A DNA stretch of 64,000 nt from Frondihabitans sp. Leaf304 (GCF_001423105.1 NZ_LMNV01000005.1:197019-261018); one strand, 5' to 3'; positions 1-8,754 are shown, counted from the first letter of the stretch. Numbers and translations: made by a program. The notes: generated by a model from the sequence alone, not told the origin.

Positions 1-156
1 GTCTCGACCTCGGGGCAAGATCGCCCGACGAACCATCTATCAAAGTCGCAATGGACGGATCGGCTTGAACGCGGGCTGATGAGGTGGTGTCGGACGCATG
101 TCTGAGTGTCGTGCTCGTGTTGTGGAACCTTTTCGGGGTGATCGGACAATACGGGT

Positions 157-708
157 ATGGATGAAGTCATTGGGGACCGGGCGGATTGGCTGTTAGCCGC
201 AGCGGGTGACGGGCGTGCGTTTGGCCGTATTTTCGACCGTCACGCGCCACGTCTGGTGCGCCACGTCGCAGGTCTCGTCCCGGCGTCCACCGATGCGGAC
301 GATGCTGTCGCCATCGTTTTTATGGAAGCGTGGCGTCACCGCGATCGCGTCCGGTTCGTCGACGACTCGTTGTTGCCGTGGTTATTGGTCACGGCCACGA
401 ACACCGCCCACAACCTCACTCGGTCAGCGCGGCGACACCGGCAATTCCTTTCCCGGTTCCCGGTCGATGACCCCGCACCCGACCCGGCTGACCGGTTCAC
501 CGAGGGGGCCGCCTCTGCGGCTCTCCGGACTCTCTCGCGAACCGATCAACAGGTCTTGACGTTGTGCGTCTTGGAAGGCCTCAGTGAGCGAGAAGCCGCG
601 GTGGCCCTTGGAGTGCCACCGGGCACCGTCAAATCACGACTTCACCGCGCTAAAGCGCGACTGCATCAGCACTACACAACCGCGGAAACTCTCGGAGGCA
701 CACTGTGA
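157..708 (+). CDS. RNA polymerase sigma factor, ECF/sigma-70 family
   Basis: Sigma factor of 183 residues that should direct RNA polymerase to a small regulon. Region 2 lies at about residues 20-90, with the helix around DADDAVAIVFMEAW and the conserved stretch LLPWLLVTATNTAHN. Region 4 is at about 120-172, with an HTH around LSEREAAVALGVPPGTVKSR. The ATG at 157 is preceded by GACAAT exactly six bases upstream, so the transcript may be leaderless. It overlaps the next gene by GTGA. A paralogue with the same layout lies at 17054. The downstream membrane protein suggests an ECF sigma with a partner, although no ZAS anti-sigma motif is visible. The family call is firm; the regulon is unknown. 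Confidence 0.9.
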   Translation: MDEVIGDRADWLLAAAGDGRAFGRIFDRHAPRLVRHVAGLVPASTDADDAVAIVFMEAWRHRDRVRFVDDSLLPWLLVTATNTAHNLTRSARRHRQFLSRFPVDDPAPDPADRFTEGAASAALRTLSRTDQQVLTLCVLEGLSEREAAVALGVPPGTVKSRLHRAKARLHQHYTTAETLGGTL

Positions 709-1619
709 ACGACAACCCCATCTCCCCCCGCCTGGCCTCGATGCGAGATGCCCTCATGGGAGAAGTTGATTCTGTCGAGGCTGCGGAAACACCCCGGCGG
801 CGTCTGCGGAAACCGTCCCGAAGTACGGCGGCTGCGGTCGCCGGGGCTTTCCTTCTCGGGTCAGCGCTGACCGGTGGGTTGACAGCTGCAGCGTTCGCCG
901 GCCCCGACACGAATGCTCTCCTCGAGACCGCGTTGGCGACCTCGACCCGGTACCAGGTGGAAGTCGGCAATCACGGCTCTCTTCTTGGCACACCGGCCTT
1001 CGAAGTGACTCAGGGGCAATCGACGCTTTCGCTCGGAACGCGACCTGCGGGCGCTGACCGGGTGGCATTCACGTGGGAATGCCTTGATTCCGGCACCATT
1101 ACCGTGACCGTGAACGGCACAACCGACAGCGACCCCGTCACCTGCACACCGTCGTCTGGTGAGCAGACCGATTCGACGGGTTCGCAGTGGAACATGCGAC
1201 CGGTGAGCTCAGGGACCGCGTCCATCAAGGTCTCCGCCGAGGGCTCGGCACGGTATGCGGTGTGGGCGTCGTGGGCGAAAGCTGCCAGCATCGCCACCCC
1301 GTCCGCGCAGCAACAGGACGAAACCGCGGACGGGGTCGTCACCCTCACGGAATACACCGCCGCGTTCAACCGGCTCGAGGCGTGTTCAGCGCAAGCCGGG
1401 CACCCCATGTCGAACGTCCCGCTCTCCTGGTTCTCGGGCGGTGTGTGGACGGGGAAGCCCGGCGGAACTGGGCCGTGGTACCTGTACTCGACACCGTCCG
1501 ACGGCCTCGAGACATTCGACACCCAGTGCTACCCACGCGAGTTCCAAGCCGTCGACAACCTGTGGCAAACGGAGCACCCGATGCCCGCAGACCCGCCGGC
1601 GCAGCCGACACGCAAGTAA
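705..1619 (+). CDS. single-pass membrane protein paired with ECF sigma factor
   Basis: Protein of 304 residues. A basic cytoplasmic N-terminus of about 45 residues precedes one transmembrane segment (about 46-68, AAAVAGAFLLGSALTGG) and a long extracytoplasmic domain with several Cys residues. The GTG start overlaps the sigma-factor stop (GTGA), so the two are translationally coupled. The same arrangement recurs at 17653 with a related N-terminus and topology. By position it may act as an anti-sigma or signal-sensing partner, but I see no recognised anti-sigma domain, so this role is inferred only. Degenerate palindrome R1 lies about 120 bases downstream. Confidence 0.8.
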   Translation: MNDNPISPRLASMRDALMGEVDSVEAAETPRRRLRKPSRSTAAAVAGAFLLGSALTGGLTAAAFAGPDTNALLETALATSTRYQVEVGNHGSLLGTPAFEVTQGQSTLSLGTRPAGADRVAFTWECLDSGTITVTVNGTTDSDPVTCTPSSGEQTDSTGSQWNMRPVSSGTASIKVSAEGSARYAVWASWAKAASIATPSAQQQDETADGVVTLTEYTAAFNRLEACSAQAGHPMSNVPLSWFSGGVWTGKPGGTGPWYLYSTPSDGLETFDTQCYPREFQAVDNLWQTEHPMPADPPAQPTRK

Positions 1620-1742
1620 CCCAGCCACATCAGCCGGGGATGCGCGGTCCTCACCCAGGCATCCCCGGCTCTGCTGAAGCTCGGCTCGCGACCACAGCCC
1701 CTCGAGCGCTTCCGTGCTGGTAAGAGAACCTCCCGGCGACTC

Positions 1743-1770
1743 GTCCCAGCAGCCCGTTGTCTATCGAGAG
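1743..1770. repeat. dispersed palindrome R1 (degenerate copy)
   Basis: Left arm GTCCCAGCAGC, six-base centre CCGTTG, right arm TCTATCGAGAG. The outer arms match the family; the centre and inner left arm have drifted. It lies between the end of the sigma/membrane pair and the next unit. Confidence 0.5.
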
Positions 1771-1819
1771 AGGTTCCTCACCTTGGAAACAAGCGGGCGA
1801 GTGAGAGGAAGATCGGACG

Positions 1820-2089
1820 ATGCGAGTCTTAAGAACTAGCGGAGGGGTCTCTCTAGGTGTCTCTCCGAGTCAAGAGGCTGCGTGGCCCGATCTTTCAGCC
1901 GCCGCCATCGACGCGGTCCGAAAAGGTCTGCATCTTGTGCCAGTCGTCCGGTTCAGGACTGACGCGGGTGCCTTCGGCAGCATCCCAGTGGACCCTCTCT
2001 TTGTAGTCGATTTCGTCAACGATGACGAACCCACTGAATTCCTCGGCGCAGTCACACACTTCGGACATGAGGCAGAAACCGTTACCTGA
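1820..2089 (+). CDS. small hypothetical protein
   Basis: A possible 89-residue protein. A good ribosome-binding site (GAGAGGAAG) lies about eight bases before the ATG. Codon composition is plausible, with lower third-position GC than core genes. No domain was recognised. It lies just after palindrome R1 and upstream of another unknown plus-strand gene, possibly co-transcribed. An opposing minus-strand frame looks like a shadow because it is rich in Ser, Arg and Pro. Existence of this gene is moderately uncertain. Confidence 0.4.
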   Translation: MRVLRTSGGVSLGVSPSQEAAWPDLSAAAIDAVRKGLHLVPVVRFRTDAGAFGSIPVDPLFVVDFVNDDEPTEFLGAVTHFGHEAETVT

Positions 2090-2156
2090 CCTAGCCCGAT
2101 TGGCCATCCTCCACAGGTATGTTGCGCTCAGCGGGCAGAGGTGAGAGGTTCGAGCC

Positions 2157-2600
2157 GTGAACCCCGAGATCTCGGCCGCGGCCTTTCGGTGGGCCTTCCA
2201 GGAGGCTAATGGGCTGGAGCCGCTGGTTCTTCCTGATGTTGAAGTGATCGATTCCCTCGAGGCTGACATTGACACGCTGCGCGACGCTCTCAGGGGCGCG
2301 CTCTGGACTCGGGTTGAGGAGCAACGCGCAGGTGACGAAGCCGAACGATTCGTTGTCTGGCCGATTGATGGCGTCCAGGTCAACTTCTTCTTCGGCTGGG
2401 GAGCGCCCATCGAGTTTGACTTCGACCTCCGGGAGATAGTCGACGATGAGGCCGTCAACGGGCTTCTTCGACTATTCAGGCTGGTGAGTTCAGCCTTGGG
2501 CAAGGATGTCATCGTCCGAGCCGAGGGGGATCAAGGCGGACCACCGGTCCTCCACATCGACTCGGGTACAGGCGACATCGTTCTTAGCCCGCTTTCCTAA
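2157..2600 (+). CDS. hypothetical protein, 147 aa
   Basis: Acidic soluble protein of 147 residues with no signal peptide or transmembrane segment. Its pattern of alternating hydrophobic strands (VNFFFGWGAPIEFDF) and a helix (NGLLRLFRLVSSALG) looks like a genuine folded protein. The start is the GTG at 2157. I do not recognise the family. A strong GC hairpin follows at 2737-2774, and a convergent VanZ-like gene lies beyond it. Confidence 0.65.
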   Translation: MNPEISAAAFRWAFQEANGLEPLVLPDVEVIDSLEADIDTLRDALRGALWTRVEEQRAGDEAERFVVWPIDGVQVNFFFGWGAPIEFDFDLREIVDDEAVNGLLRLFRLVSSALGKDVIVRAEGDQGGPPVLHIDSGTGDIVLSPLS

Positions 2601-2736
2601 GCAACGGACCGTGCGACAGGGAATCCTTGTCCGGGATGCCTTTCGGACTGGTCTATCAAGACGTCTGGAGCCGAGTGACCGCGGGGGAGTGGATGACCTG
2701 CGCGATCGTTCGGTGACCGATGGTTTGCCGAGACGC

Positions 2737-2774
2737 GGGAGCGCCCGCGGAGGCACGTGCCCGCGGGCGCTCCC
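2737..2774. terminator. strong GC hairpin between convergent genes
   Basis: Perfect 14-bp stem: GGGAGCGCCCGCGG at 2737-2750 pairs with 2761-2774 across a 10-base loop. CTTTT follows about six bases later on the plus strand. It sits between the stop at 2600 and the convergent gene ending at 2793, so it may terminate from both sides. Confidence 0.65.
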
Positions 2775-2792
2775 GATCGACTTTTGCCTGGT

Positions 2793-3368
2793 TCAGGCGG
2801 GGCGCATGGTCCTCATGGTTGGGTGCCAGCGGAAGAGCTCGACGAGGCGGGACAGGCCAGGGGTGTGTGACACCACGATGAAGATCGCATAGCCGACGGC
2901 TCCACCAACGGTGTTCCAGAGGAAGTCGTTGACGTCCGCGACGTGGCCACCGCCGAAGAGTCCGTCCGTGACGATCTGGATGAGTTCGATCGTGAGGCTG
3001 ACGGCAGCGGCGGTGGAGATCACCTTCACCCAGGACGGTCGGCGCATCAGGAGCGGAATCAGAATGCCCAGCGGGGCGAACACGATCACGTTCGTGATCG
3101 CGTCCATGACCTCATAGTCGTAGAACGGGATCAGTGCCAGCTTCGGCGTCCAGGGTTCTAGCTGCGGGGGCCGGTTGAGGTAGATCGGGAGCACCGTGTT
3201 CGCGAGGATGCCTGCAGCGTAGACAGCGAGTGCACCGGCGACGGCAGTACGGGGCCAGGTGAATCGTCCACAGCGCAGCAGGAGCAGCAGTTGGATGAGG
3301 AAGGCCATGACGCCGACTATGAGGGCAACGGGAAGAGCGGGAATCTCGCCGAACGGGTTGTCAGACAT
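2793..3368 (-). CDS. VanZ-like family membrane protein
   Basis: Integral membrane protein of 191 residues with about four to five transmembrane helices. VanZ hallmarks are the central NVIVFAPLGILIPLL, the helix ending in IELIQ, and the C-terminal DVNDFLWNTVGGAVGY. VanZ-like proteins are linked to low-level teicoplanin resistance, but most have no known function. The ATG at 3368 is chosen over an earlier one because a TAGGAT box (3376-3381 on the minus strand) lies seven bases upstream, predicting a leaderless mRNA. A second VanZ-like gene is at 13100. Confidence 0.85.
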   Translation of the reverse strand: MSDNPFGEIPALPVALIVGVMAFLIQLLLLLRCGRFTWPRTAVAGALAVYAAGILANTVLPIYLNRPPQLEPWTPKLALIPFYDYEVMDAITNVIVFAPLGILIPLLMRRPSWVKVISTAAAVSLTIELIQIVTDGLFGGGHVADVNDFLWNTVGGAVGYAIFIVVSHTPGLSRLVELFRWHPTMRTMRPA

Positions 3369-3466
3369 TTGACAGATCCTAACCATCCTCTGGCACCACT
3401 CAGTGGCCATCTGCGGGAACCAACTGTCCGCTTAGCGCGACCCCGCCCGGGCCGAGCAAAGTTAAT

Positions 3467-3492
3467 GTCCGTTAGCCGATCGGCTATCGGAC
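3467..3492. repeat. dispersed palindrome R2
   Basis: Left arm GTCCGTTAGC, centre CGATCG, right arm GCTATCGGAC. The TAG stop codon of the minus-strand GNAT gene (3484-3486) is read from the right arm. Confidence 0.85.
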
Positions 3493-3996
3493 GGTCGCGT
3501 TCGTCGGACTAACTGCTTTGGTCATCCGGTAGTTGGTCATTTCGATTCCGTCTACGACGGGTCGCTGCTCTCGGACGACCTCGAAGCCGATGCTCTCGAA
3601 GAAAGGACGAGCGGCGACACTGACATTGGAAGTCAGCTCGCTGGTCCCTGCCTCTTGTGCCCGCTGCTCAAGGAACCCGAGCAGCGTGCGCGCGACACCT
3701 CGGCGCACGTACCTAGGCGCGACAAACAGCATGTCAATGTAACCGTTCCCGTCGATGTCCGAGAACCCGACGACCTCCGACCCGATGACAGCTACGACGC
3801 TCGCACGTCCAGCCATTGCCACGTGCCAAGTGCCCGGACTGCGCCGTCCTGGCTTTGCCCATGCGTCGACCTGATCCGCTGAGTAGAAAGCGGCGGCCGT
3901 CTGTGTGATGGCGTCCGTAAAGATGGAGAGCGTGGCGGCCGCATCGGCCGGTTCGTAGGGGCGCAGGCTGACGCGCTGAGTCTCCGAATTAGTCAC
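3484..3996 (-). CDS. GNAT family N-acetyltransferase
   Basis: Protein of 170 residues that should transfer acetyl from acetyl-CoA to an unidentified small molecule. The GNAT fold is visible: strand YIDMLFVAP followed by the CoA-binding turn RYVRRGVARTLL (R/QxxGxG/A-type), then the late element ARPFFESIGFEVV. The GTG at 3996 is preferred over the upstream ATG at 4059 because the fold starts just after it and a CAGAGT box lies six bases before it. The last codons are CGA-TAG, supplied by palindrome R2. A small membrane-protein gene lies upstream on the same strand. Confidence 0.85.
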   Translation of the reverse strand: MTNSETQRVSLRPYEPADAAATLSIFTDAITQTAAAFYSADQVDAWAKPGRRSPGTWHVAMAGRASVVAVIGSEVVGFSDIDGNGYIDMLFVAPRYVRRGVARTLLGFLEQRAQEAGTSELTSNVSVAARPFFESIGFEVVREQRPVVDGIEMTNYRMTKAVSPTNATVR

Positions 3997-4069
3997 CCGG
4001 ACACTCTGCCATTCCTGTCTCGGCCGACCATCGGCCACCGGACGGTGGCGTGATGCCACCCAGGTGTAC

Positions 4070-4285
4070 TCAGTAGCCGCGGCGGTAGAGCGTGCTGAAC
4101 ACGAAGACCCAGACGACGAGGGCGGCCAACCCGATCCCGCCTATCCACTTCCCCGCCGCGCCCCCGTTAAACAGCAGCCAGAAGCAGAGCAAGGCAAGGA
4201 CGCCACTTCCGATTGCGATCGCAAGCCTGTATCGCGACGTCCATGTCTTTGGCTTCGAGTCAACAGCTTCGTCAGTTTCGCTCAC
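4070..4285 (-). CDS. small two-helix membrane protein
   Basis: Protein of 71 residues. A polar N-terminus is followed by two transmembrane helices, about residues 21-40 (LAIAIGSGVLALLCFWLLF) and 47-66 (WIGGIGLAALVVWVFVF), and it ends in YRRGY. The start is GTG at 4285, with a TACCCT box six bases upstream on the minus strand (leaderless). It is not assigned to a family. It sits in the same unit as the GNAT gene, bounded by palindromes R2 and R3. Confidence 0.7.
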   Translation of the reverse strand: MSETDEAVDSKPKTWTSRYRLAIAIGSGVLALLCFWLLFNGGAAGKWIGGIGLAALVVWVFVFSTLYRRGY

Positions 4286-4358
4286 GATGTGAGGGTAGTC
4301 GCCTCATCGATGGGCACGAGAGCATGAGCTAAACCATAGGGTTTCAAGCCGTGGGTGC

Positions 4359-4385
4359 GTCCGGTAGCCGATCGGCCATCGAGAC
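4359..4385. repeat. dispersed palindrome R3
   Basis: Left arm GTCCGGTAGC, centre CGATCG, right arm GCCATCGAGAC. It lies between the upstream end of the small membrane-protein gene and the 3' end of the XRE regulator. Confidence 0.8.
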
Positions 4386-4435
4386 TCGGCCGCGAAGTTC
4401 GTCGATCTCTCGAAACCTGAGCTTGGGTGGGCCGT

Positions 4436-5293
4436 TCAGGTGCCCCGCGGTCCGACGAGGGGTTCGGAGCCTATGACTTCCAGTAGGGCGAGGTCCTCAG
4501 CGTCTCGGGAGCCCGCTGGCGCGGTGTAGAGCACGAGGTGCTGGTCCCGCTCAGTGATGGCGAGAGAATCGCAGTTGACGGTGATCGCCCCGACGGTTGT
4601 GTAGCGGAACGTCTTTTGCAGGGGCGGTGGTGTCTGAACGTCGTGTCGCGCCCAGAGCAGTGCGAACTCAGCGCTGCCAGCGTGGAGGTCGTCGATGAGT
4701 TCGCGGACGCTCGGGTCTGACGGGTAGACAGCCTGGGCGCTACGGAGTTGGGTCACGACACCTTCCCGGAATGCGGCCTCGTCGGAAATTCCGTAGATCG
4801 CCTCTGACGGCTGCCCATCGTCGAGGAAAGTCTTCCTCGCGAGGTTGCGATCGCGGGGAACGAGCCGGGAGAAGTCCTCCATGAGAGCTGCCGCCAGGTC
4901 GTTCCAGGCGAGCACCTCGAAGGTGGCCGAAAGGACGATCCCTGCGGTGTGCGGGAGCCGTTCGAGCAGGGTCAGGATGCTCGGCCGTACGTCGCGACTA
5001 TGGAGTCCCGTCGGAGTGGGGGCGGTGCCGGCCAGCCGGTGGAGGTGTGCGGACTCCTCGGGGGTGAGACGCAGTGCGCCCGCGATGCCTGCGAGGACGA
5101 CGTCTGAGGGCCGAGGCGCGCGGCCCTGTTCGAGTCGGGCGTAGTACTCGGTGGAGACGTGAGCGAGGACGGCGACCTCCTCTCGCCGAAGACCTGGAGT
5201 CCTTCGCCGAGACCCAGACAAGAGGCCGACGTCTTCGGGGCGGAGACGCTCGCGGCGACTCCGGAGAAAAGCTGCGAGCTCACCCTTGTCCAT
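4436..5293 (-). CDS. XRE-family regulator with MmyB-like ligand domain
   Basis: Transcription factor of 285 residues. An N-terminal HTH lies at about residues 4-75, with the signature RRRTPGLRREEVAVLAHVSTE and LEQGRAPRPSD. A PAS-like MmyB ligand-binding region follows, with the motifs FEVLAWNDLAAALM and FALLWARHDV. It diverges from the SDR gene at 5379. In this family such regulators often control the adjacent divergent oxidoreductase and respond to its substrate. A GAGAAT box lies six bases before the ATG. A paralogue with the same architecture is at 62157. Confidence 0.9.
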   Translation of the reverse strand: MDKGELAAFLRSRRERLRPEDVGLLSGSRRRTPGLRREEVAVLAHVSTEYYARLEQGRAPRPSDVVLAGIAGALRLTPEESAHLHRLAGTAPTPTGLHSRDVRPSILTLLERLPHTAGIVLSATFEVLAWNDLAAALMEDFSRLVPRDRNLARKTFLDDGQPSEAIYGISDEAAFREGVVTQLRSAQAVYPSDPSVRELIDDLHAGSAEFALLWARHDVQTPPPLQKTFRYTTVGAITVNCDSLAITERDQHLVLYTAPAGSRDAEDLALLEVIGSEPLVGPRGT

Positions 5294-5378
5294 GCCACCA
5301 TTCTCCGCCAGGTCAGGCTGCGGACCCTCGTACCGTTTGTGCCTGGATGCGGATTCCGGAGGCGAAGACGCTCATCAC

Positions 5379-6164
5379 ATGACGAACAACAACGAGTCCA
5401 CGCCGGTCGGCCTGCTGGCCGGGAAGGTCATCTTCATCACCGGAGCCAGCCGCGGTATCGGTGCCGCGGCGGCCCGTCTCTTCGCTCGAGAGGGGGCTTC
5501 CGTCGTGCTCGCTGCCCGCGGCACGGGGGCGCTCGACGCCCTCGTCGACGAGATCCGCACCCAAGGCGGCACGGCTGACGCCGTCGCGATGGACCTCGCC
5601 GACCGGGCCGGCATCCGTGCGGCCATCAAGCGAGTCGAGGAACGCCACGGGCGCCTCGACGGGGCATTCAACAACGGAGGCACCAACCAGCAAGAAATCG
5701 GCCCACTCGACACCACGTCCGATGACGACATCGACGAGCAGTTCGCCGTCAACTTCCGCGCACACTGGGTCGCGATGGTCGCCGAGGCGGCCCTCATGCG
5801 TAAATCCGGCGGCGGCGCGATCGTGAACACCTCGAGTATCGGCAGTCGACGTGCTGTGCCGCCGCTGCCGGCGTACGGGGCCATGAAGCGGGCACTGAAC
5901 AGCATCACGGAGACCGCGGCTGTCACCTGGGCTTCCGAGGGCATCCGGGTGAACGGCCTGACGCCCGGGGGGACAGCGACCGAGATGATGGACGAGTGGG
6001 AGGAGAAGACCCCGGGGATCATCGACGCCAACAACGCGGCCAGCCCCATGGGCCGCATGGCGACCGCCCTCGAAGTCGCGGAGGTAGCCGCATTCTTCCT
6101 GAGCGATCGTGCATCGGCCGTGACGGGCGCCATCGTGCCCGTCGACGGCGGCGCCGGCGCCTGA
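5379..6164 (+). CDS. SDR family oxidoreductase
   Basis: NAD(P)-dependent dehydrogenase/reductase of 261 residues. The cofactor motif GASRGIG is near the N-terminus. The catalytic Ser lies in NTSSIGS and the Tyr/Lys pair in AYGAMKRALN. The usual NNAG is here NNGG. The C-terminus ends in the classical GAIVPVDGGAGA. The ATG at 5379 is chosen over an upstream in-frame ATG because it starts right before the Rossmann fold and has GACGCT six bases upstream. It diverges from the XRE/MmyB regulator, its likely controller. Substrate unknown. Confidence 0.92.
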   Translation: MTNNNESTPVGLLAGKVIFITGASRGIGAAAARLFAREGASVVLAARGTGALDALVDEIRTQGGTADAVAMDLADRAGIRAAIKRVEERHGRLDGAFNNGGTNQQEIGPLDTTSDDDIDEQFAVNFRAHWVAMVAEAALMRKSGGGAIVNTSSIGSRRAVPPLPAYGAMKRALNSITETAAVTWASEGIRVNGLTPGGTATEMMDEWEEKTPGIIDANNAASPMGRMATALEVAEVAAFFLSDRASAVTGAIVPVDGGAGA

Positions 6165-6325
6165 GACCGGGGCCACTCTCACGTCAGACGCGCCGCCGGT
6201 CGTCACCGACGAGAGACATTTCGGCCAGGCGATCGTTGGCCGGCCGCGGAAAAGATTTGGAGGGTCGGGCGTCCCTACACGAATCTTCTCAACCCGAAAT
6301 CGACACGAAGTCGATAGCCCAAAGT

Positions 6326-6351
6326 GTCCCGATAGCCGATCGCTCAGCGAC
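6326..6351. repeat. dispersed palindrome R4 (reversed conservation)
   Basis: The left arm GTCCCGATAGC and centre CGATCG are perfect while the right arm is degraded (CTCAGCGACA). This is the opposite of most copies, where the right arm is the better conserved one. Confidence 0.75.
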
Positions 6352-6581
6352 ATTCCTGGTTCTCGGCGCTATTCGTCTGGTCCGGCGTATGCGTGGGGCC
6401 GGTTCAGCGCGGCTTGCGTCGGGGAGGCGTCGCGCCGCCGTGCACGCGCCCCGGTCCCCAGGGATTCAGACGGTGTCGATGATTGTGCCAGCGACGGCTG
6501 CGAGCTTGAAGAAGAGGACGGCGTACCGATCCTTCTTCGACGGTCACGGTAGCAAGTAGGTAGAGCGCGGAAACCGAGTTA

Positions 6582-6612
6582 TTGACTAAGTAGACAATTA
6601 TCGAGGTACAGT
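6582..6612 (+). promoter_or_regulatory. promoter and TetR-type operator of the ABM gene
   Basis: TTGACT at 6582-6587 can serve as a -35 box with TACAGT at 6607-6612 as the -10. The -35 overlaps an imperfect dyad, TTGACTA then AG then TAGACAA (6582-6597). This is a plausible operator for the TetR encoded downstream at 7074. Confidence 0.45.
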
Positions 6613-6657
6613 GGCCTGCTGGCCCGGACGGTCCGTGGTCACGGAGGAGAAGGCAAC

Positions 6658-7008
6658 ATGATCTCGCACACCAAGCACAGCCCGACCAGCAAGGTCATCA
6701 GCGCGTACTACACGGTCCACCCCGACGATCGACAGGCATTCAGCGACGCCGTGATCCCTCACCTGACCACCACTGCGCACCAAGACGGATGCACGTACTA
6801 CGTCTTCGCCGAGGATCTCACGGACCCGAACACGATCCACCTCACCGAGGGCTGGCGTGACCAAGCCGCCGTCGACGCCCATATGGCTGATGAGAACTTC
6901 CTTGAGGCGGCTACAGCCGTCCTCGGGGGCATCCGCATCCTCGACTACCAGGCCGAGTACTATGACGTGGCCGCCCAGACAGCTGGCGCCCTCCCCAGCG
7001 TGAGCTGA
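6658..7008 (+). CDS. antibiotic biosynthesis monooxygenase (ABM) family protein
   Basis: Small protein of 116 residues with the ferredoxin-like ABM fold. Strand VISAYYTVHPDDRQAF, the CTYYVFAEDLTDPNTIHLTEGW block and the DAHMADENF helix are typical of cofactor-independent monooxygenases or quinol oxidases such as YgiN. A ribosome-binding site (GGAGGAGAAGG) precedes the ATG. The TetR gene follows 65 bases downstream on the same strand. The substrate is unknown; a role in quinone or aldehyde detoxification would fit the neighbouring SDR genes but is inference. Confidence 0.85.
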   Translation: MISHTKHSPTSKVISAYYTVHPDDRQAFSDAVIPHLTTTAHQDGCTYYVFAEDLTDPNTIHLTEGWRDQAAVDAHMADENFLEAATAVLGGIRILDYQAEYYDVAAQTAGALPSVS

Positions 7009-7073
7009 CAGCACCACTAAGCGACCTGCGGAACGTAGGCCGAGCCCGCCTTGGCCCCGCATAGGATCGAGCC

Positions 7074-7655
7074 ATGCCCCGACCTCGCAAATTCGACGAG
7101 GACACCGTCGTCGAAAAAGCCGCCGGTGTCTTCGCTGCCGTTGGCTACGGCGGCACGACGATGGAGGAGCTGAGCCGCGCCACCGGGCTCGGTAAGCAGA
7201 GCATCTACAACACCTTTGGGGGCAAGCGAGACCTTTTTCTGCGCGCACTCGAGCGGAGCACCTCCACGCAGGTTGATCGCCTGACTGTCGAGCTCACATC
7301 GGGGACGGCCTCTCCGCTCGAGCGGATCAGAGCGCACCTGGATGCACTCGCCATCACTTTCACCTTGGAAGGGCCGTTGGATTCGCTGTTCACGAAGGCC
7401 ACGGTGGAGCTGGCCGACCGCGATCCGGAGGTCGCCGAAGCCGCTCGTTGCGCCTATCGGCGCCTCGAGGACGAGTACGCCGGGTGCATCGAGCAAGCGC
7501 AGACAGCCGGGGAAGTGGACGCGGCTCTCGACGCCCGGGCCCTGGCGACGTACTTCGTGGCGGTCACTCGCGGCATGGAGGTCCTCGGCACTGCCGGCGC
7601 CGACCGGTCGGTGCTCCTCGGTGTCGGCCGAGCGGCGTTCACCCTGCTCACTTGA
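7074..7655 (+). CDS. TetR/AcrR family transcriptional regulator
   Basis: Repressor-type regulator of 193 residues. The N-terminal HTH spans about residues 9-55, with TTMEELSRATGLGKQSIYNTFGGKRDLF. The C-terminal helical ligand domain is typical in length. TAGGAT at 7062-7067 lies six bases before the ATG, so it should have its own leaderless transcript. It is the likely regulator of the preceding ABM gene, whose promoter carries a dyad. Confidence 0.93.
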   Translation: MPRPRKFDEDTVVEKAAGVFAAVGYGGTTMEELSRATGLGKQSIYNTFGGKRDLFLRALERSTSTQVDRLTVELTSGTASPLERIRAHLDALAITFTLEGPLDSLFTKATVELADRDPEVAEAARCAYRRLEDEYAGCIEQAQTAGEVDAALDARALATYFVAVTRGMEVLGTAGADRSVLLGVGRAAFTLLT

Positions 7656-7809
7656 AGCGCGAGGCAACCCAGACCCGGTCAAGTGCTTGTAGCGACCACG
7701 CTGGAGGTGACCGACAGGAGGTGGGCCGAAACTCGACGGGAAACCAGGGCGCTCGTCGAGCGCGACCTCGACTTCGTCCATCGGTGTGCCGTCAGGCCAG
7801 GCTCTGGAG

Positions 7810-8754
7810 CTACCTGTGCTGGTGGCGTCTCTGCGCGGCGATGGTCATGAAGCTCATCGCAGCCAGGACGATGGTGACCCCGACTGCCGCGACGGTGATG
7901 GCGTCGGGGTGGATGACCGATTGTCCCCGCAACGCCTGCCACAGGGCGATCGCGGTGACGGCAGCGTACGTCGCTCCGGCCGCGACGACGATACGGAGCC
8001 GATCGGCCTCACTGAGCGCCCGGGGGAGCGTGATCGCGAGGATCGGCAGCACCTGCAGTGCGTGCATGCCGATGAAGTGGGACACGCGGAGATCTCCGTG
8101 GGCGGTGTTCCAGCCGAGGAAGAAGATGCCGCCGGTCGCGTCGTCACCGCCCACGGAGTGGGAGCCGTAGGTCGACGATGTCGGGTCGGCCAGCTGGGCC
8201 GCGGTGGGGATCACCATGAGGAAGCCCACGGACAGGCCGACCAGGGCGATGATCAGTCCGAGCCTCAGGGACCACGCCAGCGCCCTGTCCTCGATCCGGG
8301 AGAACATGGCCAGGAAGGCTCCGATGACCAGTGTCGCGCAGTACATGAGGGTGACCCCACCGGCCATGAGCTGGTAGAAGAGCTGGTTCGTCGGAGTCGA
8401 GACGTTGAAGTGGCTTCCCACGCCGCGAACCACTTGGATCGAGATGACGACGATCTCCAGGAGGGACGCCGCTGCGCCGACGGTTCCGGCCCACCAACCG
8501 ATCCGACGCAGGACAGGCCGCTGCACCATCGAGAGCATCCACGCAAGGGTGATCGCGTAGAGCGCGAGGGAGATCGAGAACTTGAGAGGTTTGGCCCAGA
8601 TCGGGTCGTCTGCCAATGTCCGCGGATCGAGGATCAGCCCGACGAGGCACACCACAGCCCAGAGGCACGTCACTGTGGTGAAGGCGACGAGAGGTCGGTG
8701 CCATCCGCGTAAAGCGGTCCAGAGTGCGCGGGGACGGTCCTGGACGAGGCTCAC
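7810..8754 (-). CDS. multi-pass integral membrane protein
   Basis: Protein of 314 residues with about seven to eight transmembrane helices (for example VAFTTVTCLWAVVCLVGLI and LRLGLIIALVGLSVGFLMV) and a conserved-looking loop HGDLRVSHFIGMHALQVLP. The two His residues in that loop could bind a metal or heme, but this is a guess. The GTG start overlaps the stop of the upstream SDR gene by GTGA, so the two are translationally coupled. Function not recognised. Confidence 0.75.
   Translation of the reverse strand: MSLVQDRPRALWTALRGWHRPLVAFTTVTCLWAVVCLVGLILDPRTLADDPIWAKPLKFSISLALYAITLAWMLSMVQRPVLRRIGWWAGTVGAAASLLEIVVISIQVVRGVGSHFNVSTPTNQLFYQLMAGGVTLMYCATLVIGAFLAMFSRIEDRALAWSLRLGLIIALVGLSVGFLMVIPTAAQLADPTSSTYGSHSVGGDDATGGIFFLGWNTAHGDLRVSHFIGMHALQVLPILAITLPRALSEADRLRIVVAAGATYAAVTAIALWQALRGQSVIHPDAITVAAVGVTIVLAAMSFMTIAAQRRHQHR

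Larger units (their letters stand above)
6165..6657. other. intergenic region with repeat and promoter, no gene
   Basis: A 493-base gap. It contains palindrome R4 (6326-6351) with an extra half-site TCGATAGCC at 6311-6319, and the promoter/operator of the monooxygenase gene near 6582-6612. I see no credible coding sequence; the frames crossing it are Arg/Pro-rich. Confidence 0.6.
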
